Below, piece after piece: positions 44,901 through 52,390 of a stretch of DNA of 64,000 nt. Numbering within the stretch: the first letter of the stretch is position 1; each line of letters opens with the position of its first letter. The translations under genes were made by a program, and so were the position numbers. Under the pieces are notes generated by a model. That model did not search any database. It saw nothing but the letters and a program-made list of their open reading frames with translations, and was not told the DNA's origin. The DNA comes from Paraescarpia echinospica (Eukaryota > Annelida > Polychaeta > Sabellida > Siboglinidae): assembly GCA_020002185.1 (NCBI GenBank), contig CM034537.1, forward strand, positions 12,790,625-12,854,624. Reading direction: 5' to 3'.

Positions 44901-46026
44901 TATCGCGCGCGACGATCTCAGCCCGTTCATGCGCGACTACGCCGAATCGCACGATCTCCTCACGCGACCTCAACGCACGCTCGTCGGTAGCTACTTCGGC
45001 GCGGCGATCTTGCTCGCGACGCCGCTCCTACGCTGGTATCTGGCGCACGGGCTCGTCGTCGAGCGCGTCTACCAGATCGTCGAGTACGCGCCGATAGCGT
45101 GCTTTCGCCGCTTCGGCGACGCGGTTTCGACGGCGCGTCGCGAGGGCGATATCGATCCCGACAAATCGATCATCGCCGATACATTTAAACTTCTCGGGAA
45201 CAGTTCCTACGGGAAAACGATTACGCGCGTCGATCGGCACCGGGAAATCAAGTACGCGACGCCGGTCGGCGCGTCGATGCTCGTCAACAATCGCCGCTTC
45301 CGGCAACTGGACGCCGTCGTCGACGACGCGCTGTACGAGGTGGCGCTGAATAAGCGTAAAATCGTCTACGGCCTGCCGATACATATCGGCTATTTCGTAT
45401 TGCAGTACGCAAAATTGAGAATGCTGGAATTTTATTACGATTTCGTCGACGCCTACATTCCCCGTCCGCTCTTCCAGTACTGCGCTATGGACACCGACTC
45501 GGCGTACATAGCCCTAGCCGGACGTGACGTCGACGCGCTCGTACCGGAAGAACGTCGCGAACACTACTTCCGGAATCGCTCGCTCTGGTTTCCGGCCGAA
45601 TGCTGCGACGCGCACGTGGACGCCTACGTACGACGGCGCGTCGCCGGTCTAGCGTGGGACGGCGAGGCGGCCTGCTGCGCGCGCCGACGCCTGTTCGATC
45701 GTCGAACGCCGGGTCTCTTCAAAGAAGAGTGGCGCGGCGACGGGATCGTGGCGCTGTGCAGCAAAACCTACTACTGCTTCGGCGGCGTCGCCGGTCCGAA
45801 GTACAGCACGAAGGGACTGAGCAAGCGACAGAACGCCGACATCGACGAGCACACCTTCCTCGCCGTACTGCGCGACCGTCGCAACGGCGTCGGCTGGAAC
45901 CGCGGTTTCCAAGTGAAAGACTCGTCCGTGTTGACGTACGTTCAAGAGCGCGCGGCGTTGAGCTACTTCTACGCTAAACGCCGCGTGCTCGACGACGGCG
46001 TCACTACGGCGCCGATACTCGTCTAA
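41905..46026 (+). CDS. PolB: Protein-primed-type family B DNA polymerase with OTU-like N-terminus
   Basis: Replicates the element. 1373 residues. The N-terminus has two C2H2 fingers (about 9-59), an OTU-like region with 'CLFRCIALH' (about 255) and 'SHFSYI' (about 355), and a third finger (about 368-391). 3'-5' exonuclease motifs are 'FDFECY' (about 437) and 'FNSGKYDL' (about 559). Polymerase motif A is 'FDANGLYL' (about 795), a Cys/His insertion 'FHGCYFHGC' lies at about 877, motif B 'KLLGNSSYGK' at about 1094, motif C 'MDTDSAY' at about 1195 and 'KYSTKG' at about 1298. Catalytic aspartates are all present. ATG 41905 follows a TATA box. The length fits large Polinton polymerases. The extra N-terminal module suggests deubiquitinase-like or nucleic-acid-binding activity, but the full OTU triad cannot be confirmed by eye. 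Confidence 0.95.
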   Translation: MPPPPPSSWQCPRCRRYFATRSMLERHEALECPKVRDCPKCGKLYTTRYAMLRHLRLQCGRSLPPESVEAAASAPPPSPDDLQRVVDEHRRSIETSVARGVVQSRYNYRMTACTSTRVLEPRLREMFRAQKNAFKINVSYGFVLRHKVSGRYRYFHSSCNCCGRLLETPALVTDSRSFERFLDAVRTTDVLQYAIAQRPDSGWIVELVTNATYFVNVIINHPIGCVGVTTLPAYVRLNRSIVSLTNDVRGAPYDDHLCLFRCIALHLQGHRRGQSIRHTNRLTKDAKRLYARYRRDTATTSNGGGVRLNELDRVETVFGINVVVYRRLTNDVAELVRRSLEAHPTTLNVNLYESHFSYISDRRAYTKTYKCGKCGSVLWRSAHNLRRHEATCEGGVRHVFPGGVYRPTASVFERLDDEGIDVGDDDLRYYPYRATFDFECYFADNDLPTNSDKCRWIARHELLSVSVASNVPGHEAARCYVTTGDSSELARRLIDDLEAVSAAACAILRPRYDATFEALDALDADWRRRCNDDDDADASPYATLADRLWTHLRQMPVLGFNSGKYDLNVVKKYLTPLLITDDAQHTSSAFTIKRQNNFMCLSTTTLKFLDITNYLAPGVSYDRFLKAYGCSATKGYFPYEHIDALSRLDETALPSREAFYSQLKREGISAEAYEICATAWRDEGMTSMRDFLVWYNNRDVAPFLEAVDRQFAFYRRRRIDMFKDAISVPGLTLLYLFNDLPKSIHFSLFNEPNKDLHRLLQAQIVGGPSIIFARHHEADVTSIRGGAPCRSIVGFDANGLYLWAIMQEMPTGWYTRRRAENAFRAERVHRYGRMAVEWLTRVEAETGARIRHQLNGREKRIGKYRVDGWCAATRTAYQFHGCYFHGCPTCQAHVTTNAVNGQPMTTLYAATIAVTAYLRRFVDEVVEMWECQWHAVRPPAVPTPPDASRWQPTAAITLSTILEAVRDGSLFGLVQCDIAVPEALRDKFAEMQPVFKNVDIARDDLSPFMRDYAESHDLLTRPQRTLVGSYFGAAILLATPLLRWYLAHGLVVERVYQIVEYAPIACFRRFGDAVSTARREGDIDPDKSIIADTFKLLGNSSYGKTITRVDRHREIKYATPVGASMLVNNRRFRQLDAVVDDALYEVALNKRKIVYGLPIHIGYFVLQYAKLRMLEFYYDFVDAYIPRPLFQYCAMDTDSAYIALAGRDVDALVPEERREHYFRNRSLWFPAECCDAHVDAYVRRRVAGLAWDGEAACCARRRLFDRRTPGLFKEEWRGDGIVALCSKTYYCFGGVAGPKYSTKGLSKRQNADIDEHTFLAVLRDRRNGVGWNRGFQVKDSSVLTYVQERAALSYFYAKRRVLDDGVTTAPILV

Positions 46027-46120
46027 CTCGTAAACTCGTCTAACTCGTCTACTACTAACCTAACCCCCACCACCCCCCCTAGGGGTAGTTTCTGTATGTA
46101 TGTATGTATGTGTGGGTAAT

Positions 46121-46126
46121 AATAAA
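46121..46126 (+). terminator. Poly(A) signal of PolB
   Basis: AATAAA about 95 bp after the PolB stop, in the short convergent intergenic region. Confidence 0.55.
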
Positions 46127-46159
46127 CACCAACAATTGTGCGTACATGATTCGTTCGTT

Positions 46160-46165
46160 TTTATT
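46160..46165 (-). terminator. Poly(A) signal of the minus-strand virion genes
   Basis: AATAAA on the minus strand 8 bp after the protease stop. It overlaps the 3' end region of PolB transcripts, so opposite mRNAs probably overlap by tens of bases. Confidence 0.5.
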
Positions 46166-46172
46166 TCTACTA

Positions 46173-46634
46173 CTACAAGCGGTGAGGTTTTAATAAATCG
46201 TGTACGAGACAGTCATTGTTCACCCTATCGGTGCCGAATAGGTTCTGAAACGTCGTCAACGGCATCCCGCGACATCGGAGGAGAAGGTAGGCGACGCAAT
46301 ATTGTCCGCACACGTTAGAGATGACGCTCTGCAGGCGCTTGTCGTTGTACGTCCACGCGTCGCCGCAGTGGCGGCGCAGGAAGGCGCGGAAGTCGGCGTG
46401 GAGCGGCGGCAGACCGTACGAATCGAAGTACTCGCCTCGTCGGTCGACGCCGACGTAGACGGCCACCCAGTGCTGTCCCGGTTCGCCGCCGTCGTCGGTG
46501 TTGCACACGAAGGCCGTCGGGTAGGTGGCGCCAATGGCGGCGGTAAGTAGCGCGTCTTTAGGCACGACGCCGACGACGATACGTTTAGCGTACGTATCGA
46601 GTTCCAGACGACGCATCAGTTGAAACGTATCCAT
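46173..46634 (-). CDS. PRO: Adenovirus-type cysteine protease (maturation protease)
   Basis: 153 residues, C5/Ulp1-like fold. The catalytic set is visible as H55 in 'GQHWVAVYV', D71 in 'FDSYG', Q102 in 'LQSV' and C109 in 'NVCGQYC'. Known relatives cleave capsid precursors during virion maturation. ATG 46634 gives the expected family start (MDTFQL…) and lies 2 bp after the MCP stop; the longer upstream frame overlaps MCP and is rejected. It is the last gene of the leftward virion cluster, followed by an AATAAA. Confidence 0.92.
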   Translation of the reverse strand: MDTFQLMRRLELDTYAKRIVVGVVPKDALLTAAIGATYPTAFVCNTDDGGEPGQHWVAVYVGVDRRGEYFDSYGLPPLHADFRAFLRRHCGDAWTYNDKRLQSVISNVCGQYCVAYLLLRCRGMPLTTFQNLFGTDRVNNDCLVHDLLKPHRL

Positions 46635-46636
46635 AG

Positions 46637-47938
46637 TTACCAGTCGTAAATGACGTTCCGGTTCCGGTCGATTTCCATCACCGTCTCGAATTCCGCGTAC
46701 ACGACGACGTTCACCGGACGCGCTAGCGGCGTCTCGAAATGCATATCGACGCCCACGCACCCCTGACGCACGACGTTGAAATGGTCGCCGTCGCAACAGT
46801 CGGGGGTCAGGTCGAAACCGAAGATGCTGTAGCCGGCGCCGAAGTCCGTGCGCGATACGTCGTTCCCCTCGTCCTCGAACGCCTTTCCGGTCGCCTCGAA
46901 GAGATTCATGTAGCTGCGCACGTACCGGTTGTGCGGGAAGTCCGGCTGCAGCGGCTTGCTCGGCACCTGACGTCCGTCGACGATGACCGACAGGAAGTTT
47001 ATGTCGTTGTGACGCGCGTCGAACGGATTTCTAGTGTAGTCGCCGTTGTAGGCGACGTTGTCGATCATCATCAGGAAGAGGCGTTTCGGAATCGCGCCCA
47101 TGTACAGGTTCTCGTGCACGTTCGATAGCGCGCCCGCCGTTATCGAGAACGATTTGCAGTCGACGCGACGCATCGGAAACTTAGCCGTTCCCAACGTCCA
47201 CGCTTTGATATGTCCTATCTGGACGGCCGGGTTCAACTTCACTTTTCGCACGTGCAGTCGCATCTCCTGCACCACGACGCGCCACCCCGGTACGGCTGCC
47301 GCGCCCATCAGCGCGAAGGCGTCCTTCGAGCGCACTATGCGCACTTTCGTGTCGACGCCGTTCGGTAGGTGTTTGTTTAGCATAAACGCGTCGACGTGCA
47401 GCCGTCCCATCATCTCCACCTCGTGGCTATCGGCCGTCGCGACGCGTCGCGACTCGAAACCGACGTTGGCGTTGCCGAGCGTGTCCATCCGTCCGGCGGT
47501 GTCTTTGTACCACAACGACGCCGTGAGATGCGAACGTTTCGCGTCGCTACCGTAACTTAGCAACGTCTCGAGGTAGGCCCGGTACGCGTACGTATTGGTC
47601 GACGGCGTCACGAGGGTGTTGTTCAGCGACACGTCGATTTGACTGATCATCGAATGCAGGAAATTGTTGACCGGCGCCACCGCGGCCGCGGCCGCCAGAT
47701 CGGTACCGTCCCCCCGCGTCACTTTGAAGCGTACGTACAGTTGAACGCTCGCCAGGTCCGTATAGTCTTCGCCCGAACCCGGCACGAGGAACTCGATAGG
47801 GCCGCCGGCGTCGAGAGTCGTCAGCGGCTGGTAGACGGTCCAATGACTACTCTCGATGCTCGTCTGCGTCACCGGTCCGCTGAACAGGTCCAGTTCGCCC
47901 TTCACGCCCTCGCACGTCGAGCCGTTCACGAACGCCAT
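46637..47938 (-). CDS. MCP: Major capsid protein (double jelly-roll)
   Basis: 433 residues resembling the Polinton capsid proteins often named F54H12.2-like in animal genomes. It has an N-terminal 'GELDLFSGPVTQTS' then 'WTVYQPL', 'GPIEFLVPG', 'NNFLHSMISQIDVSLN' and 'NTYAYRAYLETLLSYG'. This family is predicted to form double jelly-roll hexons. It is full length and undisrupted. ATG 47938 is 64 bp after the stop of the 57-aa frame. The protease follows 2 bp after its stop, a spacing that suggests co-transcription. Confidence 0.88.
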   Translation of the reverse strand: MAFVNGSTCEGVKGELDLFSGPVTQTSIESSHWTVYQPLTTLDAGGPIEFLVPGSGEDYTDLASVQLYVRFKVTRGDGTDLAAAAAVAPVNNFLHSMISQIDVSLNNTLVTPSTNTYAYRAYLETLLSYGSDAKRSHLTASLWYKDTAGRMDTLGNANVGFESRRVATADSHEVEMMGRLHVDAFMLNKHLPNGVDTKVRIVRSKDAFALMGAAAVPGWRVVVQEMRLHVRKVKLNPAVQIGHIKAWTLGTAKFPMRRVDCKSFSITAGALSNVHENLYMGAIPKRLFLMMIDNVAYNGDYTRNPFDARHNDINFLSVIVDGRQVPSKPLQPDFPHNRYVRSYMNLFEATGKAFEDEGNDVSRTDFGAGYSIFGFDLTPDCCDGDHFNVVRQGCVGVDMHFETPLARPVNVVVYAEFETVMEIDRNRNVIYDW

Positions 47939-47963
47939 CGTCGTTGTCGTCCGTTCGACGTCT

Positions 47964-48278
47964 TCCGCCTACTGACGACCGTCGCCGCTAGGCGTGCTCT
48001 CTTTATGCCGCCGCCGCCGTCGCGACGGTTTTTTGTTTTTCCTCGAGTTGACTTAATAGCGTATGCAGGATCGAATCTCCTCCGCGCGGCGGCGCCGGCA
48101 CCATCACCACCACTACGACGCGCACTCGAAAGTACGGCGAGAACTGACCGTCGTTCTCGAGTCCGCTGCGCTCCATCGTCGTTACTCGTCGAATATGTCC
48201 TTTCGACGCGCTCTTTTCCGCCTACTGACGGTCGTCGCCGCTAAGCGCGCTCTCTTTACGCCGACGCGGGGACGGCGC
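47964..48278. repeat. Duplicated segment of the core-protein 3' end (offset 253)
   Basis: About 60 bp at 47964-48025 repeats 48217-48278 with a few substitutions ('tccgcctactgacg' start). In the minus-strand frame of the core protein both encode KRARLAAT.VSRRK. The copy next to MCP lies in a different frame from both the 57-aa frame and MCP. Confidence 0.7.
48003..48176 (-). CDS. Small 57-aa frame between core protein and MCP
   Basis: ATG 48176 is 5 bp after the stop of the core-protein gene and the frame ends TAA 48003-48005. It has a Val-rich hydrophobic stretch in the middle and a Gln/Lys/Ala-rich helix at the end. The tight spacing matches the rest of the virion cluster, but the 3' part overprints the duplicated basic tail in another frame. 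No similarity is recognised. Coding status is uncertain. Confidence 0.35.
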   Translation of the reverse strand: MERSGLENDGQFSPYFRVRVVVVVMVPAPPRGGDSILHTLLSQLEEKQKTVATAAAA

Positions 48279-48607
48279 TGCGTCTTTTTTTGCTTCTTCT
48301 TTGGCGCCGCCTGCGGATTCAATAGGCCGTCGAGAAGATCGGCGCCGGCCTCCTTCGCGCGCCTTTTTAGCGACTGTTTCAGATTGCCGCCGCCGACGAC
48401 GTCGCGCGCCACGTGCATGCCGGTGTTGAGCGCCCGTTTTCCCAACGCCATCGCGCCCCTCTTGATAAGCGGCATGGCGCTTCGAAACAGACTCCCGAAG
48501 AGATTACCCAGACCGTGACCTCGTTGACCCCGAGCGCCGACGAAGACCGGCAGCTGTCCGCCGACCTGACGAACGTAGTAGTCCACGTACGGGTTCTTCG
48601 ACGACAT
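48182..48607 (-). CDS. Basic virion core-like protein (adenovirus pX/pVII-like)
   Basis: 141 residues. A Gly-rich region 'GHGLGNLFGSLFRSAMPLIK' is followed by an amphipathic Ala/Lys/Arg helix region and a strongly basic C-terminal tail (KKKQKKTQRR…). The 'GLG-LFGSLFR…KRGA-ALGKRAL' pattern recurs next to capsid genes in Polintons and adintoviruses and is compared with adenovirus core or minor virion proteins. The inferred role is DNA condensation or membrane interaction in the particle. It starts 1 bp after the penton stop. Its basic tail is partly duplicated downstream. Confidence 0.65.
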   Translation of the reverse strand: MSSKNPYVDYYVRQVGGQLPVFVGARGQRGHGLGNLFGSLFRSAMPLIKRGAMALGKRALNTGMHVARDVVGGGNLKQSLKRRAKEAGADLLDGLLNPQAAPKKKQKKTQRRPRVGVKRARLAATTVSRRKRARRKDIFDE

Positions 48608-48608
48608 G

Positions 48609-49487
48609 TTAAAACAATTTCGATTTACAACGTCTGAAGTGAAGCGTCGTCACCACCTTCCCCTGCTCGAATGGTATCGGTTGGCCGTGATCGTCTCTTA
48701 TATCGACTTCGACCTCGTCGAATTGATTCCGCATCAGCTTTACGTATTGCACGCGAACGAACGATTCCGAAATGACGTCACCGTTCTCACCGCGGACGGC
48801 GATGTTTCGAAGCAGCGGCGCGAACACGTCACCGACGACGCGCGGTTCCACGAGATCCGTGTACACGTACAGACTCTCGATACCCGCCGACATGTTCACC
48901 GTATCGCGACCTTCGTACTCGAACGTGTACGCGGCGGGCGACGTGGTGATGACGGGTCTCGTCGCCGGCGCGGGACCGAACGCGGACGAACTGATGATCG
49001 TGTTGGTATGGAAACCTAGCACGTGTCTCAGACGGCTCGTATGAGGTATGATAAATTCGACACCCGCCGACAAACGTAGCGTAAGGCGGTTAGAGACGGC
49101 GCAGTATTCTAGCACGGCCTTGGCCTTCCTGGTGTGTAATTTCTCTAGCGCCTCGTTGATCCTGTTGCACAACGTATAAACGTTGTTGTAGAAACCGTGA
49201 GGAATCGTCGTCTGACGATATATCAGCACGGTCGTGCCGTCTTCGTCTATCTGCGTGTAAACGCCCCGTTCACCCGCCGCGCAAGTCAGAAAGAAGTAGG
49301 AGTCCTTCTTTCTCACGTTGTACCACGTGTGCGGATACTGTACCGACACGGCGCCGCATTCCCACTCCCCCGACAGGTCGAAACGTCGCGGCAACGTCGT
49401 GACGTAGTGCGTCAACGTATTTTCGGGGTGACGTTTCATAGACGCGTTGCTCGGCAGCGTCAGGTAAAAATCAGACGAGACCGCCAT
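48609..49487 (-). CDS. mCP: Minor capsid protein (penton-like single jelly-roll)
   Basis: 292 residues from ATG 49487 (MAVSSDFYLTLPSN…). A longer frame starting with GTG at 49508 is less likely. Conserved Polinton penton features are 'FDLSGEWECG', 'QYPHTWYNV', and later strands with 'PHTSRLRHVLGFH'. Known relatives form capsid vertices. The start overlaps the end of the upstream membrane-protein gene by 17 bp and the stop is 1 bp before the core-protein ATG, so the genes form one compact cluster. Confidence 0.85.
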   Translation of the reverse strand: MAVSSDFYLTLPSNASMKRHPENTLTHYVTTLPRRFDLSGEWECGAVSVQYPHTWYNVRKKDSYFFLTCAAGERGVYTQIDEDGTTVLIYRQTTIPHGFYNNVYTLCNRINEALEKLHTRKAKAVLEYCAVSNRLTLRLSAGVEFIIPHTSRLRHVLGFHTNTIISSSAFGPAPATRPVITTSPAAYTFEYEGRDTVNMSAGIESLYVYTDLVEPRVVGDVFAPLLRNIAVRGENGDVISESFVRVQYVKLMRNQFDEVEVDIRDDHGQPIPFEQGKVVTTLHFRRCKSKLF

Positions 49488-49821
49488 CGCGTTGTCGTCG
49501 ACCGACACTCATAGACGGACTCGGGAGCAGGTAACCGAGACAGCTGCTCAACAGCGCCGTCCACAGGTTGGAGTCACCTTGACCTTTCGTCAGATTGTAT
49601 ATACTAACGCCGATGACGAAGTACAGGACGACGACCTGACAGAGGAACACGATTTCGGCCTTAGGGCATTCGTTGCCGCAGATTCGCCATGGAACGGGTT
49701 CGGCGGCGGTTGCTGTTGTAGCGTCGATGGAGTCCGCGTTGCGCTCGTCGTCGACGACGGACGATTCGTCGGCGATCGTTCGACGCTCGCCACTCGAGGT
49801 AGTTTCGTCGTCTTCGCGCAT
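49471..49821 (-). CDS. Small membrane protein with LLSSCLGYLLP motif
   Basis: 116 residues. An acidic/polar N-terminal half is followed by a hydrophobic segment 'IVFLCQVVVLYFVIGVSIY' and a second one containing 'LWTALLSSCLGYLLPSPS'. This second motif is recurrent in small proteins of Polintons and adintoviruses, which supports it as a real gene. Function is unknown; it is probably a virion or assembly membrane protein. A TATAAAGG box lies 43 bp upstream of ATG 49821, so it heads the penton-core-MCP-protease cluster. Confidence 0.6.
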   Translation of the reverse strand: MREDDETTSSGERRTIADESSVVDDERNADSIDATTATAAEPVPWRICGNECPKAEIVFLCQVVVLYFVIGVSIYNLTKGQGDSNLWTALLSSCLGYLLPSPSMSVGRRQRDGGLV

Positions 49822-49856
49822 CGTCGCGCCACTGCGCCCTGTCGATGCAACAGGGA

Positions 49857-49864
49857 CCTTTATA
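49857..49864 (-). promoter_or_regulatory. TATA box of the virion gene cluster
   Basis: TATAAAGG on the minus strand, first T 43 bp before ATG 49821. Confidence 0.55.
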
Positions 49865-49938
49865 CGGTAAGAACGAAGAGCCGTTGCATAGTCCCGCCTC
49901 GTGCAGTCGCCAGCAGCCGGTGTGACGCATCCAACGAT

Positions 49939-51072
49939 TCATAGGTCCACGAGCGACTCGGCGTCGATCCAGCTGTTGAATGAGGCCGGATATCCGCTCC
50001 ATTTTACGAGCGCCTCCGAACCGCCGCCACGACGTCGACGACGCCGAATAACCGCCTCCACGCGATATAGTTTGTCTTTCGGAACGACTACGCGTTGTAG
50101 TTCCTGTTCGTAGAAGGTGCCCTCTATCGGCGTCTCGGCGTCGTCCTTGAGGCGATAAACGGGCGGTTCGGAAGGGTGCACCTCTACGACGGTGAACAGC
50201 TCCTCGCTCCAGTTAGCCATGTATCCTTTTTTGAAATGACCCCTCGTCTTGCTGATACGTACGCGATCTCCCACGCGTAGTTTCGGTTTTCGTCGTCGTT
50301 CGACGCCGTCGCCACCGTACAGTCGTTGCCATACGGCCTCCTGATTCGTCGCGTCGACACTCGCCGGCGTCCTACCGATGCTTCGGTGGTAGGCGTTGTT
50401 GTACGATTGCACGAAATCCGGTAACGCCTCTACGTAGCGCAGCGTTTCGTGTTTCGTAAAATAGCGCCACATACGCGTCTTCAAAGTTCGATTAAACCGT
50501 TCCACGACGCTCGCTTTGGTCTCCTCGTTATGCGTCACGAAATGATGAACGCCGCGACTCTTTAGCAACGTTTGCAGGGGTCGGTTCAAAAACTCGCTCC
50601 CCTTATCGGTCTGCAGCGTGTGCGGCGTCTCGTCGTCGTCGTCGTTCAGCAGGCGCTCGAAGGCCGCGACGAGCGACGCTCCGGACTTATTCTTCAACGG
50701 AACGCACCACGCCCGCTTCGAAAACACATCGATCACCGTCAATAGGAATGTTATACCGTCGTTGTGCGTTTTCAGTCTAGTCAAGTCGACCAGATCGGCT
50801 TGCCACTGCTGGTTTCGACCGCCCACGATGACGCGTCGTCGTTTGAAATGACGTCTAACCGGTTTGTGTAGGGTATAGGCGTCCTGCGACGCTAGCCACC
50901 TCTCGACGGCCGGACGTCGGAGCTTCGACGCCCGGTGCAACGCGTCGACGCCTCCGTAACTCCCCACCCGTTTCGGATCGAAGTACGCGTTATTCAGCTC
51001 CTCGTCGTCGTCGACGTTTCGTTGCTGTCGAGGCTTTCGTTTTGGACGACGACGACTCCACCCGGACACCAT
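49939..51072 (-). CDS. INT: Retroviral-type integrase with C-terminal chromodomain
   Basis: 377 residues. The N-terminal region has the Polinton hallmark 'YTLHKPVRRHFKRRRV'. The RNase H-fold core has D93 in 'WQADLVDL', D156 in 'LQTDKGSEF' and E191 in 'VVERFNRTLK'. An SH3-like part ('RVGDRVRISKTRGHFKKGY') follows, then a chromodomain (about 335-377, 'EALVKWSGYPASFNSWI'). It inserts the element DNA; the chromodomain may guide site choice. ATG 51072 lies inside the upstream small membrane-protein frame. All catalytic residues are present. Confidence 0.95.
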   Translation of the reverse strand: MVSGWSRRRPKRKPRQQRNVDDDEELNNAYFDPKRVGSYGGVDALHRASKLRRPAVERWLASQDAYTLHKPVRRHFKRRRVIVGGRNQQWQADLVDLTRLKTHNDGITFLLTVIDVFSKRAWCVPLKNKSGASLVAAFERLLNDDDDETPHTLQTDKGSEFLNRPLQTLLKSRGVHHFVTHNEETKASVVERFNRTLKTRMWRYFTKHETLRYVEALPDFVQSYNNAYHRSIGRTPASVDATNQEAVWQRLYGGDGVERRRKPKLRVGDRVRISKTRGHFKKGYMANWSEELFTVVEVHPSEPPVYRLKDDAETPIEGTFYEQELQRVVVPKDKLYRVEAVIRRRRRRGGGSEALVKWSGYPASFNSWIDAESLVDL

Positions 51073-51176
51073 GACGACGACGACGACGACGACGATGCGA
51101 TTATACAGAACGCGATAAGCGCGATGATGAAACCGACGACGCCGACGATGATGATCGCTCGTCGTGACGTCGTCAT
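50994..51176 (-). CDS. Small single-pass membrane protein (60 aa)
   Basis: ATG 51176 overlaps the stop of the preceding gene as ATGA. Residues about 7-28 form one strong hydrophobic segment, followed by a serine run and a Thr-rich tail. It overlaps the integrase 5' end by about 79 bp in another frame. Tight overlaps suggest coupled translation; otherwise unrecognised. The longer frame from a GTG at 51209 is not favoured. Confidence 0.4.
   Translation of the reverse strand: MTTSRRAIIIVGVVGFIIALIAFCIIASSSSSSSSWCPGGVVVVQNESLDSNETSTTTRS
51100..51105 (-). promoter_or_regulatory. Possible TATA box of integrase
   Basis: TATAAT, 33 bp before the integrase ATG; weaker than the other Polinton boxes in sequence and spacing. 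Confidence 0.3.
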
Positions 51177-51934
51177 GACGACAACGTATCCCACTCCGTG
51201 ACGTCCCACGAAACGGATCTGCGTTTAGGTTCGTCTCGCATACGACGTCTCCGCTCAGTCGGCACTGCTGATGAACTAGACGTCGACGGTCTCGACATCC
51301 TCTCTTCTAGTAGCCGCTTCCGTCGTTGCTTCACGTACGAACGATAGCGCGGGTTGCCTACGAATTCCATAGGGATATTCATATCCTTCATGTGCAATCC
51401 GAACTCCCGCCATCCTACGGGCGCCGTCGTCTTCGATCTCGTTCGCATGAGATCGTTTACTAGATCGACCATATTACTCCCCGCGATCGCTTTACCGTCG
51501 TACACGAATTCACCGCGATCGTTCCATCGAGACAACGGATCGGCTTTCATTTTTTCGATCAGCAGTCTCGTCTTCTCTTTCAACGTTTTCGGCATGCTGG
51601 CTACGATTTCGCGCTCTATCGTCTCCGACGATGGTGGCGCCGCCGCTGCTGGCGCCACCGGTACCGCGGGTGTCTCGCCGCTGTTCACCACCGACACGCG
51701 TACCGGTTGCGCCGCTCGAGCCGTCTCTATCGTATTGTACCGACTCAGCAGTTGATTGTACGACGCTACCTTTTCTCGTTCCGATAAATCCGAACGTTCT
51801 AGAATGTCCTTCATGTCGCTGTCAAGACTACTCAGCACACGTGATCGAGGCGTGCTCGACGACTGATCGACGCGTGGCAGGAGGCTTTCCACCAATCGTG
51901 GATCGACCAACGCCATCTTCTTCGCGTACTGCAT
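51173..51934 (-). CDS. Conserved Polinton protein of unknown function
   Basis: 253 residues from ATG 51934 (MQYAKKMALVD…). That start shares its A with the TGA of the upstream gene (TGATG); a TTG-initiated extension is rejected. The N-terminal part has 'SSLDSDMKDILERSDLSERE' and 'NQLLSRYNTIE'. After a Pro/Ala linker a second domain has 'RWNDRGEFVYDGKAIAGSN' and 'FGLHMKDMNIP'. A basic Ser/Arg-rich tail follows. The second domain type recurs next to packaging ATPases in animal Polintons, but its role is not known. A decayed homologue with the same TGATG junction lies at 34465. Confidence 0.65.
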   Translation of the reverse strand: MQYAKKMALVDPRLVESLLPRVDQSSSTPRSRVLSSLDSDMKDILERSDLSEREKVASYNQLLSRYNTIETARAAQPVRVSVVNSGETPAVPVAPAAAAPPSSETIEREIVASMPKTLKEKTRLLIEKMKADPLSRWNDRGEFVYDGKAIAGSNMVDLVNDLMRTRSKTTAPVGWREFGLHMKDMNIPMEFVGNPRYRSYVKQRRKRLLEERMSRPSTSSSSAVPTERRRRMRDEPKRRSVSWDVTEWDTLSS

Positions 51935-52347
51935 CAATTACCGCCGGCGCCACCGCCGAACACCTGTCTGAGCAGCGGCAAGATAACGGTACTCGCTAAC
52001 GGCGCTAGCAGGGCCGTCAAAAAACCACCCGCACCCTTTTGCAAGATGACACGCTTCTGCTTACGCGTCACGTGTTTGTCGACGAGTTTACGCAGGTGAT
52101 CCCGGTATTTCGACAATACGCGTTTCTGTTTCGGCGACAACTTCACGTTCCCTTTCAGAATGTTGTACGCGCAATCGCACAGACTACAAATGAGACCGGT
52201 GTCCGCGTGGGCGAGTAGCGCTTTTCGCAGAGCGATGTTCCGCCTATGTCTCTCCAACAGCTGCAGGGCGACGATGTGTCTCTTTATTTGATTGGTCGGT
52301 CCCGCCACCTTCGGTCGTCTCTTCGCTCCCTTCACGCGCCCCGTCAT
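51934..52347 (-). CDS. Conserved Polinton small protein with hydrophobic C-terminus
   Basis: 137 residues, basic. The core 'CDCAYNILKGNVKLSPKQKR' is followed by a Lys/Arg-rich helix and the C-terminal hydrophobic run 'GGFLTALLAPLASTVILPLL', ending Gly-rich. This layout is typical of a protein found beside the ATPase in many Polintons. A membrane-active or minor virion role is possible but not shown. A TATAAG box lies 43 bp upstream of ATG 52347, and the stop overlaps the next gene as TGATG, so the pair may be translated by reinitiation. Confidence 0.7.
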   Translation of the reverse strand: MTGRVKGAKRRPKVAGPTNQIKRHIVALQLLERHRRNIALRKALLAHADTGLICSLCDCAYNILKGNVKLSPKQKRVLSKYRDHLRKLVDKHVTRKQKRVILQKGAGGFLTALLAPLASTVILPLLRQVFGGGAGGN

Positions 52348-52384
52348 AGCGACTAATAAACGTACGCCCCGTCGTCCCTCTCTT

Positions 52385-52390
52385 CTTATA
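52385..52390 (-). promoter_or_regulatory. TATA box of the 51934-52347 gene
   Basis: TATAAG overlapping the ATPase stop codon, first T 43 bp before ATG 52347. Confidence 0.5.

Noticed and set aside
43057..45945. Numerous minus- and plus-strand ORFs inside PolB (for example 43519-44232)
   Set aside because: Shadows produced by the GC-rich codon usage of PolB; no recognisable domains.
46635..46796. Upstream extension of the protease ORF to 46796
   Set aside because: It overlaps the end of MCP. ATG 46634 gives the normal protease start 2 bp after the MCP stop.
49661..50002. 113-codon minus ORF overlapping the integrase end
   Set aside because: It overlaps both the integrase and the 116-aa membrane protein in another frame and has no independent support.
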